A stretch of DNA of 64,000 nt from Paenibacillus foliorum (GCF_013141765.1 NZ_WHOD01000102.1:184700-248699); one strand, 5' to 3'. Shown: positions 8,857 through 18,111, counted from the first letter of the stretch. The notes: generated by a model from the sequence alone, not told the origin. Translations and numbers: made by a program.

Positions 8857-8958
8857 ATAAGTTCCGGTTATATATGTATAAGTAATTAGTATTTTTTCTT
8901 TAGTTCGGGCAGTGTTACATTGTTTAAGAAACTAGATCAAAGGGAGGCGCACAAGCTC

Positions 8959-9972
8959 ATGCGTTCAGAAAAAATGAATGTTATCTCATACGGTCTCGGT
9001 CCGATCGGCGTCAAGATCATGCAAAGTTGTTTACAATCGGACAAGATTCAACTGATCGGCGCCGTTGATATCGACCCGCAAAAAATCGGCAAAGATGCCG
9101 GGGATTTGGTAGGAAGTACGTCCGTTGGCGTTCGCGTCGTCTCATCATTGGATGAAGTGGATGCTTCTGCGGCAGCCGGGCGTAAATTTGCCCTGCACGC
9201 TACTGGCTCTAACCTCGATCAGGTCTGGCCGCAAATCAGGCAGCTAATGGACGAAGGCTATTCGGTCATCTCCACCTGTGAGCAGCTATCGTACCCATGG
9301 CATCGCTACCCGGAATTGTCCAAGGAAATCGATCAGTATGCGCGCGACAAAAAACAGTTCGTGATCGGAACAGGAGTTAATCCTGGATATATTATGGACG
9401 CCGTCACGGTTTTTGCCACTTCGGTTACGCAATCGTTATCGAAAATTTCCGTATACCGGAAGGTTGATGTATCCAAACGCCGCATCCCGCTGCAAAAGAA
9501 AGTCGGTATCGGCATGACGCCGGAGGAGTTCCGTAATCTAGCATCAAATGACGGCATAGGGCATGTTGGACTGGAGGAATCGCTTCGCCTTATCGCATAC
9601 GGCTTGAATTTGTCCTTAACCGAAGTGAAGAACAGCATCGAGCCTACTATAGCAGACAATGACAGCATGCTGGCCATAGGCCCGTTAAGGAAAAATGAAG
9701 TAAGCGGACTTCATCAAACAAGCATCGGCGTAACCAAAGAAGGAATCCCCGTGGAGCTTGATCTCGTGATGTCTATTGATGTGACTCAAGAGGACCGCAT
9801 TGTCCTCGAAACGAAGGACATGGATACGGTGGAATTTGTCGTACCAAGCGGGATCTTTGGCGACACCGCTACAGTCAATGTCGTGGTCAACACCGCCAAA
9901 ACACTGCACTCCTCTAACGCATCCGGGCTGCTTACGATGGCGGATATTCCGTTGACGCGGAATGTTCTGTAA
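8959..9972 (+). CDS. DapB-like NAD(P)-dependent dehydrogenase (2,4-diaminopentanoate dehydrogenase family)
   Basis: A 337-residue protein with an N-terminal dihydrodipicolinate-reductase-type Rossmann fold (YGLGPIGVKIMQ, then AVDIDPQKIG). The conserved block STCEQLSYPW with GTGVNPGYIMD matches the Ord/2,4-diaminopentanoate dehydrogenase group rather than true DapB. Members reduce or oxidise amino or imino acids with NAD(P)H; the substrate cannot be told here. The ATG at 8959 is used because AAAGGGAGG lies 11 nt upstream; an in-frame TTG at 8920 adds 13 unlikely residues. It is next to, but separated by a terminator from, the LysR gene, and converges on the second GGT. Amino-acid metabolism linked to glutamyl-peptide breakdown is a reasonable guess. 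Confidence 0.8.
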   Translation: MRSEKMNVISYGLGPIGVKIMQSCLQSDKIQLIGAVDIDPQKIGKDAGDLVGSTSVGVRVVSSLDEVDASAAAGRKFALHATGSNLDQVWPQIRQLMDEGYSVISTCEQLSYPWHRYPELSKEIDQYARDKKQFVIGTGVNPGYIMDAVTVFATSVTQSLSKISVYRKVDVSKRRIPLQKKVGIGMTPEEFRNLASNDGIGHVGLEESLRLIAYGLNLSLTEVKNSIEPTIADNDSMLAIGPLRKNEVSGLHQTSIGVTKEGIPVELDLVMSIDVTQEDRIVLETKDMDTVEFVVPSGIFGDTATVNVVVNTAKTLHSSNASGLLTMADIPLTRNVL

Positions 9973-9983
9973 ATGGTTTATCC

Positions 9984-10032
9984 AAAAAAGGGTATCCCTT
10001 TAGTCGCATTAGACTAGAGGGATACCTTTTTT
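9984..10032. terminator. Bidirectional terminator between convergent genes
   Basis: AAAAAAGGGTATCCCT and its complement AGGGATACCTTTTTT flank a further short stem (TAGTC/GACTA). There are A and T runs on both sides, so it can serve both the dehydrogenase gene and the GGT gene. Confidence 0.9.
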
Positions 10033-10046
10033 GTTCGTTCGAGTTA

Positions 10047-13000
10047 CTATTTGGGCTCTATTAGATCGATATCGCTCAATACAACATCCGCAAACATCGC
10101 TTCAATTTGTTTGCCCTTCTGTGCTGTAACCTCATGGCGAAGTGCGTTTAAAGCATGGATCGGATTCGCTTCCTTTTGAGCTTGCTCCACGTGCTTTAGC
10201 AAGCTTTTGTAAATGCCATTCTGAGAAATCGCTCCGCTAGTGCGACCGATTTCAAGCAGCTCATCGAGATGGTTTACATCCATCGTCACTTTCAACAATA
10301 CGGTACGTTCGCTCACATTCCCCGCCTTATCAACTGCCTTCACCCGAATTTCGTGATTGCCTGCCGGCAACGCCAATGGCTCAAGCGTGAGTGGAGAAAC
10401 GACCGCTTTTCCGTTCAACTGCACATCGAAGCTGTTCAACCCGCTTAAAGGGTCCGACGCCGTAAAGTTGACACGTATCGTGTCCGTGTGGAGCGCTATA
10501 ATCTCAGCAGGTCCGGTAATAATGGGAGCCGTTTTATCAATGCCTATCGTCAATCGATGCGGCTGTTCCAGGTTTCCTGCCGCATCCTCAGACTGAAATT
10601 GGAGTACATGAACCCCTTCGTCGGACAAATATACTGATTTCGTCACGGTTGTCCAATCGCTTTCGCCAATCTTGACTTTGGTCGATTTAATGCCTGATCC
10701 ATTCGGCTCATCTTGGGCTTGAAACGATACCGTTACGCTTTTATTGTTATACTTGCCCTCAATCCCAACACCATCATAAACCACAGTAGTCACCGGTGGC
10801 GTGGAGTCCGCTTGCGATTCATACAAGCTTTCGACCATCGCGCTGCCTCCGCCCCTTCGAACCAGCTCAGAGACTGGCTGTACCTGACCGCCCGGCAGGA
10901 AGGCGATTGCGTTGACCGCACCAATGCCATAGGAAAGTCCCGATATGGTAAACTGCTGTCCTCGGTCCCGAAGCAGCCCGTATTCGGCCGCCGTTTGGAA
11001 CTCGGGCTCGATTAACGTTCTTCCGTACGGATTATCGTTGTTTTGTGATATACGCGGAGCCGCAACGGCATCCGGCAAGCTCATACCGAAATCAAGATGG
11101 TTGAGCAGCACCTGCAAGACAGTAGATATAATCGTCTGCCCGCCGGGCGATCCAATAGCCACAACCGGATTACCATTTTTCATCACGATGGTGGCTGACA
11201 TGCTGCTTAAGGAACGCATGCCTGGACGGGGACCATTCGGATGTCCGGGAGGATCGCTCGAAGGAACGCGTGTGTTAAGCCCGTTATTCAACAGAAAACC
11301 GTAGCCTGGCACCACCATGCCGTTTCCGCCGATGGAATTCAAGGTGTACGTATAAGATACGATGTTACCGAATTTGTCGGATACTGTGAGGTGTATGGTC
11401 GATTCGTTGAAATTAACGGCATCGAGATCGTACACCTTCATATCGTCCACTTGGAAGCCTCCGCCCGTAACCCCGGTGCCTCCCGTTAACTCGATTGCGC
11501 TTAACATCAATTTTCCCGGACCGGTGACGTCGGGGTTGACACGTTGATGCAGCCAATCCAACGGCTCCGCTGCTCCATCCTCCCACATGCGTACCTTAAG
11601 CACATTTCCTTCTACGCGAAAACGAAGCCACTGCCAATCCAACGTTCGCGGATGGCTTACTGTGGCAAGCGCAAAGGCGCCGTTGCTCTGTCTCGTGCGC
11701 AAAATGCGGATGTTGTCAGAATTGGTATTGATCTCAACACCATAGCCGTTATGTGGAGCACTCGTGCTGTTCCAGCCATCGGCTCTTAACCAGAATCGAA
11801 GGTTCCTGTCATCGCCAAGCTTATCCATCTTGAACCGTACAAGCAATTCGCTGTCGTACTTAGTGTTCATCGTCGATTCAGCACGAGCATAAGCGAATTT
11901 CGTCTTTTCGAGATAGATGTTTCCGCTCTCCCCTTGGACATTAATAACAGCCCCTTGCCCGGGGGTACTAGATCCGATACCGACGGACGTTGTGAATTTA
12001 CCGGTAGAATCCCAGGAGGCGCCGTTCGCTGCATGATTAAAATTGGATTCGAATTCGGCAGGACTTAATTCCTTCACGTCAATGTCGTCTACCTGAAAGC
12101 TGCCACCTTGCGGTGCACCAGTGAGCTCCAACGCGCTTAGCAAAAATTGACCTGCTCCGCTGACTTGATTATTTTGCAGCTCCTGTGTCCATGAATGCCT
12201 AGGCTCCTTTTCGCCGTCTTTCCAAATTCGTACCTGGAGCTGATCGCCCTCGACACGAAAACGAAGCCACTGCCAATCCGTCGTACGAGTGTGTGTGAAG
12301 CTCTCCAAGCCGAATACTCCGTTGCTGTCACGGGTCCGGATCACACGGATGGAATCGGAGCTGGTGTTAACTTCCACACCGTAGCCATTATGAGGTGCGG
12401 TTGTGCTGTTCCAGCCGTCCGCTCTCAGCCAAAACCGCAAATTCCTGTCGCCACCCAACTCATTCATTTTGAAGCGCACAAGCAGCTCGCTGTCATTCAC
12501 CGCATTCATTACAGGTGTAGCTCGGGCGTACGCGAATTTAGTTCCGGAGACTTGAATTTTACCGGCTTCGTCCTGCACGTTAATGGTCGCCCCTTGCCCT
12601 GGACTGCTTGAGCCTATGCCGATAGCGGTCGTAAATTTCCCGGTAGAATCCCAAGTCGCACCGTTCGTTAATCCGTCAAAATGGGAGGTAAATGCGACCT
12701 TGCCACGTGATGGTATTGGCTTCGCCCATAAGTTTGGATTGGTGTCGTAAGGCCACGGATCACCGGGATTGACGACACGCTGAGTGCCGGTTTCGGTAAT
12801 CCTTTGGCGTACAGCTTCCGCGTATCCCTTTGACAGCATCCCAGTAACCGGCATAGCTCCGCTGTATGTCGCAGGATCACCCAAATAAGCGTTCCGGTCG
12901 GCAAACGCATATCGCGACGCTTCCAAATAATAATGGAGCGCGTCAGCCCGAGGCAACGTACTCATCGGATACCCCTCAAGAATGTTAAGAGCTTGCCCGA

Positions 13001-13928
13001 TTGTCGTTCCGCCGGAGGATGAGGGTGGGAGCCCGTATACATCATAGCCCCTATAATTGACTTTCACCGGTGAATTGGTGATCGTGCTGTAGTTTTGCAT
13101 ATCGCTCAAGGCCATATTTCCTGCTAAAACTGGGAAAGCGGGCTGTGCTACCGTAGGAGGATTATTAACTGTGTTGACGATGGCTTGTCCAATCGGACCG
13201 TTGTAGAACACGCTGCTGCCTTGCTGCGCAATCAGCTTGTAAGTGTTGGCTAAATCGGGGTTTTTCATTAGTGTTCCGGCCGCAGGTACACTACCGTCAG
13301 GGTTAAGATATAAATCGGTTGTCGATTGAAATGCGCGAAAACGAGGGGCGTTCTCAGTAATTTCCCGAATGAAATTATGATCGGCATAAAAGCCATTTTC
13401 CGCGACCTGGATCGCCGGCTGCAGCACATCGCTGAGCGTCTTTCCGGTCCCATACAGACTCAGAGCCTGTTCCCACGCTTTGACCATCCCCGGGACGCCA
13501 ACCGCAACTCCGCTGCTGTCGCGAATTTCCTCGGCGTATTCGTTGCCATTCGGATCGATAAATGCGTTAGGTCCAAATGAGCTGGCCGCCACATCCCGAT
13601 GGTCCAATACGATGAACTGATTTAAATTTTTCAAATAAATGTGCATGTAGCCCCCGCCGCCAATACCTCCTGAGAACGGCCTGACAATGCCTTGCACCGC
13701 CGAAGCGGCAATAGCTGCTTCCACCGCGTTGCCTCCCGATTGGAGAATGTCCATAGCGGCTTTCGTCGCTAAAGGGTGCTCGGCCGCAGCGGCCCCACCC
13801 GTCCCTGTAACGGTGGAAGCCTGCTCATACCAGGGCAGACGATCCGCGAACATGCTTGTCGGAACCGTCAAAAGCATAACGGTTGCCAGCAGGGAGCATG
13901 CGTATGGCTTCATTTTATTCTTGATCAT
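10047..13928 (-). CDS. Giant secreted gamma-glutamyltransferase with two inserted beta-sandwich modules and Ig-like/FIMAH-like tail
   Basis: The protein has about 1293 residues from the ATG at 13928 (AAGGAGG, 8-nt spacing); ordinary GGT has about 550-580. A signal peptide ends near MFA-D. Residues about 35-405 are the GGT large subunit (HPLATKAAMDILQSGGNAVEAA, substrate Arg in LDHRDVA, PPSSSGGTT). Two homologous modules of about 213 residues follow (about 409-623 and 623-839), each with NLRFWLRADGWNS and a FQVDD end, resembling concanavalin/LamG-like beta-sandwiches. The catalytic Thr844 in ESTIHL comes directly after, then the small subunit (GSPGGQTIISTVLQ). The tail has an OmpL47/Ig-like domain (about 1043-1130), another Ig-like domain and a helical C-terminus resembling FIMAH (about 1215-1290). 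The active-site residues appear intact, so activity is likely. The modules may bind a polymer. Confidence 0.9.
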   Translation of the reverse strand: MIKNKMKPYACSLLATVMLLTVPTSMFADRLPWYEQASTVTGTGGAAAAEHPLATKAAMDILQSGGNAVEAAIAASAVQGIVRPFSGGIGGGGYMHIYLKNLNQFIVLDHRDVAASSFGPNAFIDPNGNEYAEEIRDSSGVAVGVPGMVKAWEQALSLYGTGKTLSDVLQPAIQVAENGFYADHNFIREITENAPRFRAFQSTTDLYLNPDGSVPAAGTLMKNPDLANTYKLIAQQGSSVFYNGPIGQAIVNTVNNPPTVAQPAFPVLAGNMALSDMQNYSTITNSPVKVNYRGYDVYGLPPSSSGGTTIGQALNILEGYPMSTLPRADALHYYLEASRYAFADRNAYLGDPATYSGAMPVTGMLSKGYAEAVRQRITETGTQRVVNPGDPWPYDTNPNLWAKPIPSRGKVAFTSHFDGLTNGATWDSTGKFTTAIGIGSSSPGQGATINVQDEAGKIQVSGTKFAYARATPVMNAVNDSELLVRFKMNELGGDRNLRFWLRADGWNSTTAPHNGYGVEVNTSSDSIRVIRTRDSNGVFGLESFTHTRTTDWQWLRFRVEGDQLQVRIWKDGEKEPRHSWTQELQNNQVSGAGQFLLSALELTGAPQGGSFQVDDIDVKELSPAEFESNFNHAANGASWDSTGKFTTSVGIGSSTPGQGAVINVQGESGNIYLEKTKFAYARAESTMNTKYDSELLVRFKMDKLGDDRNLRFWLRADGWNSTSAPHNGYGVEINTNSDNIRILRTRQSNGAFALATVSHPRTLDWQWLRFRVEGNVLKVRMWEDGAAEPLDWLHQRVNPDVTGPGKLMLSAIELTGGTGVTGGGFQVDDMKVYDLDAVNFNESTIHLTVSDKFGNIVSYTYTLNSIGGNGMVVPGYGFLLNNGLNTRVPSSDPPGHPNGPRPGMRSLSSMSATIVMKNGNPVVAIGSPGGQTIISTVLQVLLNHLDFGMSLPDAVAAPRISQNNDNPYGRTLIEPEFQTAAEYGLLRDRGQQFTISGLSYGIGAVNAIAFLPGGQVQPVSELVRRGGGSAMVESLYESQADSTPPVTTVVYDGVGIEGKYNNKSVTVSFQAQDEPNGSGIKSTKVKIGESDWTTVTKSVYLSDEGVHVLQFQSEDAAGNLEQPHRLTIGIDKTAPIITGPAEIIALHTDTIRVNFTASDPLSGLNSFDVQLNGKAVVSPLTLEPLALPAGNHEIRVKAVDKAGNVSERTVLLKVTMDVNHLDELLEIGRTSGAISQNGIYKSLLKHVEQAQKEANPIHALNALRHEVTAQKGKQIEAMFADVVLSDIDLIEPK
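11410..12700 (-). repeat. Duplicated ~639-nt module inside the giant GGT gene
   Basis: Two in-frame copies with a period of about 639 nt (213 codons) are easily recognised. For example CGGTAGAATCCCA occurs at 12641 and again, one base out of line register, at 12002. Their protein copies share long identical blocks, pointing to a fairly recent internal duplication. Confidence 0.85.
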
Positions 13929-14056
13929 AAGCTTAGCCTCCTTGTACCTAGTTTTGTAGCCAGACACTTTAAAACTTGTACGAAACCACTATGATCAAAT
14001 CTCCTTTCTTTATGATTTTCTGCTCTGGATGAGAGGAATTTTTTTAAAGTATGTAC

Positions 14057-14086
14057 ATTATAGTATTGAAACCGTGCACAATTTAA
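14057..14086 (-). promoter_or_regulatory. Candidate promoter of the giant GGT gene
   Basis: On the minus strand a perfect TATAAT (14062-14057) is preceded after 18 nt by TTAAAT. The start codon is about 130 nt downstream, leaving a long 5' leader in which I see no further clear element. Confidence 0.5.
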
Positions 14087-14091
14087 ATAGT

Positions 14092-14114
14092 TAGTTGTTA
14101 TATATCAATAACTA
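14092..14114. promoter_or_regulatory. AT-rich inverted repeat upstream of the giant GGT promoter
   Basis: TAGTTGTT and AATAACTA form an imperfect inverted repeat (7 of 8 pairs) a few bases upstream of the candidate -35 box. The GTTAT/ATAAC half-sites match the palindrome beside the LysR gene, so it may be a second site for the same regulator. Confidence 0.4.
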
Positions 14115-14280
14115 CAGCTTATAAATATGTAATTGTTGAGACTCAGTTGAGATCGTAAACTCTGTGTTCTGCATTTATAAGCGGCAGTTATTAAACCATA
14201 ATCATTCTGTATTTTTACAAAAAGCCAATCAGTGATATAGTGGGAAAATAAAAGGGTAACCCTAGATTCCTTAACCATAC

Positions 14281-14337
14281 AAAAAGGAAGGCTATCTCAT
14301 TGCGGCTGCTTCCAACCGAATATAAGATAGCCTTTTT
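14281..14337 (-). terminator. Terminator after the SBP gene
   Basis: AAGGCTATCT (14288-14297) pairs with AGATAGCCTT (14325-14334), and on the minus strand the stem is followed by a T-rich stretch (CTTCCTTTTTG). It stands about 30 nt beyond the stop of the binding-protein gene. Confidence 0.8.
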
Positions 14338-14363
14338 GCTGACGTGGTACATCATCGCGCTGT

Positions 14364-15962
14364 TTATCTTTTTAAATATCTGTCGTAAGAAGCTTGTTGA
14401 ATCTTCAACACAGCATCTATACCCATTTTATCAATTTGCTTCATATAATCGTCAAACTTGCTGATCGGCTCAGAGCCCATGATAAACTTATTTATCATTT
14501 CGTCCTTATAGGTTGAAATTTCAGTAAACTTGGAGTTTAGAACATCGCGCTCCTGCTGCTTGAATGAAAGGGTAACCGGATACTTATCTTTAATAAACGG
14601 TGTTACAGAATCGCGGATTTTAGCCAATTTAGGCGGAACCATCGCGTTCTCGTAGCGGATGTCCCAGGCGTAAGCAAACTCGCGGTGCCCCAACTCGTAC
14701 ATTTTGATCAATGGGGAGTTGTTTTTGTCTTTCATGACCAGATCCGTATATTTAGGCTCATTATTTTCCATCGTATACGTTTCGCCAAGCTTACCGAAAT
14801 TCATGGCAAGCTGCCCTTCCGGACTGTAGAACCAATCATGCACTTTAGCGAGCTCCACCTTGTATTTGGATTTCGAGCTGATGCCAAAGCCGTTCTTGAT
14901 CAGAGTCTGCTGGCTCTTGGTGTAGGGAGCAATGCCGGTTGGCCCTTGCGGCGGTATTAGCCCGGTCATGTTCACGTTGGGATTGGCTTTAGCGACCAGC
15001 TTCTCAAGATAATCAACGCGCGGGAACGAGTCGAAGGTGGCGCCGGATACTTCATTCGTAAATCTCGATTCCCATATTTTCTGATCATTCGTAATATATT
15101 CCTTATCGATCAAGCCTTCGCTGTACAGCTTGGCTGTAAAAGCCAGCGCGTCCTTCAGCCTAGGGTCGGTATACGTGTATTTAACCTGACCGTTCTCCAC
15201 ATAAAAGTCCTCTTCAAATGAAACGCCAAACGGTTCTACGAATGGCAATAGTCCCTTGATTTTATTGCGGGTAGTGAACGGAATCTCATCATTTTTGCCG
15301 TTGCCGTTCGGATCCTTTTCTTTAAATGCCTTTAACGTCTGATAAATCTCCTCGGTTGTCTTAGGCTCCTTCAACCCGAGCTTATCCAACCAGTCTTGAC
15401 GGTAAATTTGCAGGTTAATCGTTTTGACGGCTGAGATTTGCGGAAAGAAATAGATGTTGCCGTCATCTGACTTGATATCCTTCATGATTGCTGGATTTTT
15501 CTCAACTAATTTTTTGAAATTAGGCATGTATTGGTCGATTAGCTTGTTCAACGGTTCAAACACGCCGTTCTCCCCACCCTTATTCAATAAATCCGGCGTT
15601 GCCTCCATGAGATCCGGCAAGCTTCCGCCCGCAAGTGTCAAATTGAACTTTTCAATATAATCATTGGTGTCAGTAGGTGCTTTCAGCCATTTGAAATTCA
15701 CGTTAGTTTTTTCAGAAATCGGCTTCATCCAAAGCAAGTCATTTGATTCAACCGATTCGGGCCTTGGCCTCATAAAGACGCTGACTTCGATCTTTTTGTC
15801 CAGCACCTTCCCATCGGCACTTGCCTGCTTGTTTCCTTGCTCGCCTGCCTTCGCCTCGGGAGTCCCCGCAGCCTTCTCATTGCTCCCTGTTTGGCACCCG
15901 GTTAAGGCAACCGATACAACAATTGCACCTGTCAAGCCTTTCATCCACTGTGAATTCAACAT
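14364..15962 (-). CDS. Carbohydrate ABC transporter substrate-binding lipoprotein (LplA-like)
   Basis: A 532-residue extracellular binding protein with a lipoprotein signal and lipobox ALTGC. The large size and features such as KEDPNGNGKNDEIPF and YSPEGQLAMNFG are typical of the LplA/YtcQ type found with LplB and LplC permeases in Paenibacillus. The ATG at 15962 is selected from its AAAGGAGG site. The family imports oligosaccharides from plant polymers without a dedicated ATPase gene, usually sharing MsmX; none is seen here. It follows its two permeases and ends at a terminator. Confidence 0.92.
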   Translation of the reverse strand: MLNSQWMKGLTGAIVVSVALTGCQTGSNEKAAGTPEAKAGEQGNKQASADGKVLDKKIEVSVFMRPRPESVESNDLLWMKPISEKTNVNFKWLKAPTDTNDYIEKFNLTLAGGSLPDLMEATPDLLNKGGENGVFEPLNKLIDQYMPNFKKLVEKNPAIMKDIKSDDGNIYFFPQISAVKTINLQIYRQDWLDKLGLKEPKTTEEIYQTLKAFKEKDPNGNGKNDEIPFTTRNKIKGLLPFVEPFGVSFEEDFYVENGQVKYTYTDPRLKDALAFTAKLYSEGLIDKEYITNDQKIWESRFTNEVSGATFDSFPRVDYLEKLVAKANPNVNMTGLIPPQGPTGIAPYTKSQQTLIKNGFGISSKSKYKVELAKVHDWFYSPEGQLAMNFGKLGETYTMENNEPKYTDLVMKDKNNSPLIKMYELGHREFAYAWDIRYENAMVPPKLAKIRDSVTPFIKDKYPVTLSFKQQERDVLNSKFTEISTYKDEMINKFIMGSEPISKFDDYMKQIDKMGIDAVLKIQQASYDRYLKR

Positions 15963-16046
15963 ATTGACGCCTCCTTTTTCATCTCGTTTATTCAATCAAG
16001 GGTTGAGCCCCGGATCTTCAAGGAATTCGTTACTCTCACGTATCTG

Positions 16047-16925
16047 TTAGCCTTTAATCGATCCCATCATCGACCCTTGAACAAAATATTTCTGGATGAA
16101 AGGATAGATGATCAGAATCGGCAGCGTAGCTACGACCAGAGTCGAATACTTGATCGATTCGCTTATCAGATTTTTGTCATCAAACACATCTACCATAACT
16201 TGATCCGTCTGGTTCTGAATAACAATCGACCGCAGCAATATTTGGACCGGGAACAAATTCTCGTCATTCAAATAAATCATCGCAGGGAAAAAGCTGTTCC
16301 ATTGATTAACGGCATAAAATAATCCAATAGTTACCAGGGAGGGAACCGATAGCGGCAAAATAATTTTGATTAAGGTTTGAACCATGGAACAGCCGTCTAT
16401 TTTGGCCGCATCCTCCACTTCCACCGGAATTTGCTCGAAAAAGGTCCTTTGGATAAATACATAAAAGGAAGTAATGGCAGCCGGAATGACAATAGCCCAT
16501 ATGGAATCTCTCATACCAAGGGCATTTACTACGAGAAAGGTAGGGATCAGACCGCCACTGAACAGCATGGGAAGCAGCACGATGCCTGTCAGCAGCTTGC
16601 GTCCAGGCAGCTCTCTTCTTGATAACGGGTACGCGGCGCATATCGTTAATGCCAAGCTGATGGCTGTGCCTACTGCCGTATAAGTTACGGTATTCAAATA
16701 GGATCTTCCGAGCATCGGGAATTCAAGCACCCTTCTATAGGCTTCCAGCTGAAAGCCCATCGGTATGATCCCGACCCTCCCTTGCTGGATAAAGAGCTGA
16801 TCGCTCAATGAAGCAGACACGACATACAGAAACGGGTACAACGTCATGACCATGACTAAACCCAATACAGCCGTGTTTATTATCGCGAACGCCAATCCTC
16901 CTAGCGTCATGCGCTGGAAAGCCAT
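16047..16925 (-). CDS. Carbohydrate ABC transporter permease (LplC/YtcP type)
   Basis: A 292-residue permease with about six membrane helices and the EAA loop at EQIPVEVEDAAKIDGCSMVQTLIKIILPLS. The C-terminus YFVQGSMMGSIKG is the characteristic ending of LplC-type subunits. A GGGAGG site precedes the ATG. It lies 16 nt downstream of its partner permease and about 85 nt before the binding-protein gene, forming a three-gene import operon. Confidence 0.93.
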   Translation of the reverse strand: MAFQRMTLGGLAFAIINTAVLGLVMVMTLYPFLYVVSASLSDQLFIQQGRVGIIPMGFQLEAYRRVLEFPMLGRSYLNTVTYTAVGTAISLALTICAAYPLSRRELPGRKLLTGIVLLPMLFSGGLIPTFLVVNALGMRDSIWAIVIPAAITSFYVFIQRTFFEQIPVEVEDAAKIDGCSMVQTLIKIILPLSVPSLVTIGLFYAVNQWNSFFPAMIYLNDENLFPVQILLRSIVIQNQTDQVMVDVFDDKNLISESIKYSTLVVATLPILIIYPFIQKYFVQGSMMGSIKG

Positions 16926-16940
16926 CTGACTTCCTCCCTT

Positions 16941-17906
16941 CTACCATAAGCTCGTTTCCGAGTATTTTCTCGCTAGTTTGTTGGCTATTATGATCAGGAC
17001 TAGCCCCATTACCGATTGGAACAGCCCCACAGCAGAAGCGAAGCTGTAGTTAGCATCCAATATTCCTCTGCGGTACACATAGGTGCCTATTACATCTGCA
17101 GTCAGGTAGGTATTCGGATTGTACAAGAGCACGATTAATTCATAGCCGACCTCCAGCATATCGCCGATTTTCAGCAGCAGCAGGATAATAATAGTGGGTG
17201 CTATACCCGGTAGTGTAATATGCCAGGTCTGTTTCCAACGGTTTGCTCCATCAACTCTGGCCGCTTCGTACAGCTCCGTATTAATGCCTGTTAAAGTAGC
17301 AAAATACAAAATCGCCGACCATCCCAATGTTTTCCATAAATCAAGAGCCGTGTAAATTCCCCAGAAATAATTCGGGTCAAGCAAGAAATTGGTTCGCTCC
17401 ATACCAAACTTCACTAAAATGTTGTTGATTAACCCAACACTCGGCGAAAGAAAGGTTACGGCCATACTAGCCACAATTACTGTAGATACGAAATGGGGCA
17501 AATAGCTGATCGTCTGAACCGTACGCTTGATAACTGTATGGCGGACTTCATTTAATAGGAGCGCAAAAATAATAGGCGCCGGAAACACAAAAACGAGATT
17601 CAACAAATTAATCATCAATGTGTTCCGAAGCAGCCTGCCGAAGTAAACCGAATTGAAGAAATCGATAAAGTGCTTGAACCCGGCCCATTCACTCACAAGA
17701 ATTCCCTTGTAAATATTGTAATCCGTCAAAGAAATAACGACGGCCATAATCACAGGAACATATCTGAAAATAAGATAATACAGCAGTGGAAGTAAAAACA
17801 TAAGATAGTACGGCATTGCTTTCTTCAAAGAATTCTGTCTGCTTGTTGATTTCTTAACCCCCGTGACGGTCGATAGTTTCGCAGTAGCTACATTATTCTT
17901 AGACAA
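16941..17906 (-). CDS. Carbohydrate ABC transporter permease (LplB type)
   Basis: A permease of about 321 residues with the LplB signature KKAMPYYLMFLLPLLYYLIF near the N-terminus and the EAA loop ELYEAARVDGANRWKQTWHITLPG; it ends RKYSETSLW. I prefer a TTG at 17906, because AAAGGAG lies 11 nt upstream of it. An ATG at 17927 lies before that site and has no ribosome binding sequence of its own. It is the first gene of the importer operon, 280 nt after the AraC gene and separated from it by a terminator. Confidence 0.92.
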   Translation of the reverse strand: MSKNNVATAKLSTVTGVKKSTSRQNSLKKAMPYYLMFLLPLLYYLIFRYVPVIMAVVISLTDYNIYKGILVSEWAGFKHFIDFFNSVYFGRLLRNTLMINLLNLVFVFPAPIIFALLLNEVRHTVIKRTVQTISYLPHFVSTVIVASMAVTFLSPSVGLINNILVKFGMERTNFLLDPNYFWGIYTALDLWKTLGWSAILYFATLTGINTELYEAARVDGANRWKQTWHITLPGIAPTIIILLLLKIGDMLEVGYELIVLLYNPNTYLTADVIGTYVYRRGILDANYSFASAVGLFQSVMGLVLIIIANKLARKYSETSLW

Positions 17907-17963
17907 TGGCTCTGACTCTCCTTTCATGTTTTGTTGGTGTCGATCGATAACCTGCCCTCTAAA

Positions 17964-17977
17964 TGTATCCGTTTACA
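17964..17977. promoter_or_regulatory. Candidate cre (CcpA) site upstream of the LplB-type importer
   Basis: TGTAAACGGATACA on the minus strand (TGTA...TACA arms) resembles the catabolite-responsive element with about two departures from consensus. It stands about 60 nt before the start codon, a position where CcpA commonly represses sugar-import operons. Confidence 0.4.
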
Positions 17978-18082
17978 TTAACTTCGTATATCGAGCATTC
18001 TTTTGAAACATCAGCTTTTTTCCAGTTTTGCAAGCTCGAAATCTTTCGATGGATCGGCTTTTCTTGTGATAGGGCCGATTTG

Positions 18083-18111
18083 AAAAAAATAATGGACGCC
18101 TTTCGGCGTCC
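18083..18111 (-). terminator. Terminator after the AraC-type regulator gene
   Basis: GGACGCC and GGCGTCC pair around a GAAA loop, and the minus strand continues ATTATTTTTTT. It separates the regulator gene from the importer operon, within the 280-nt gap that also holds the cre-like site. Confidence 0.92.

Noticed and set aside
13985..14030. Leader peptide gene upstream of the giant GGT
   Set aside because: A short GTG frame behind AAAGGAG exists, but it is only six codons and has no regulatory amino-acid pattern.
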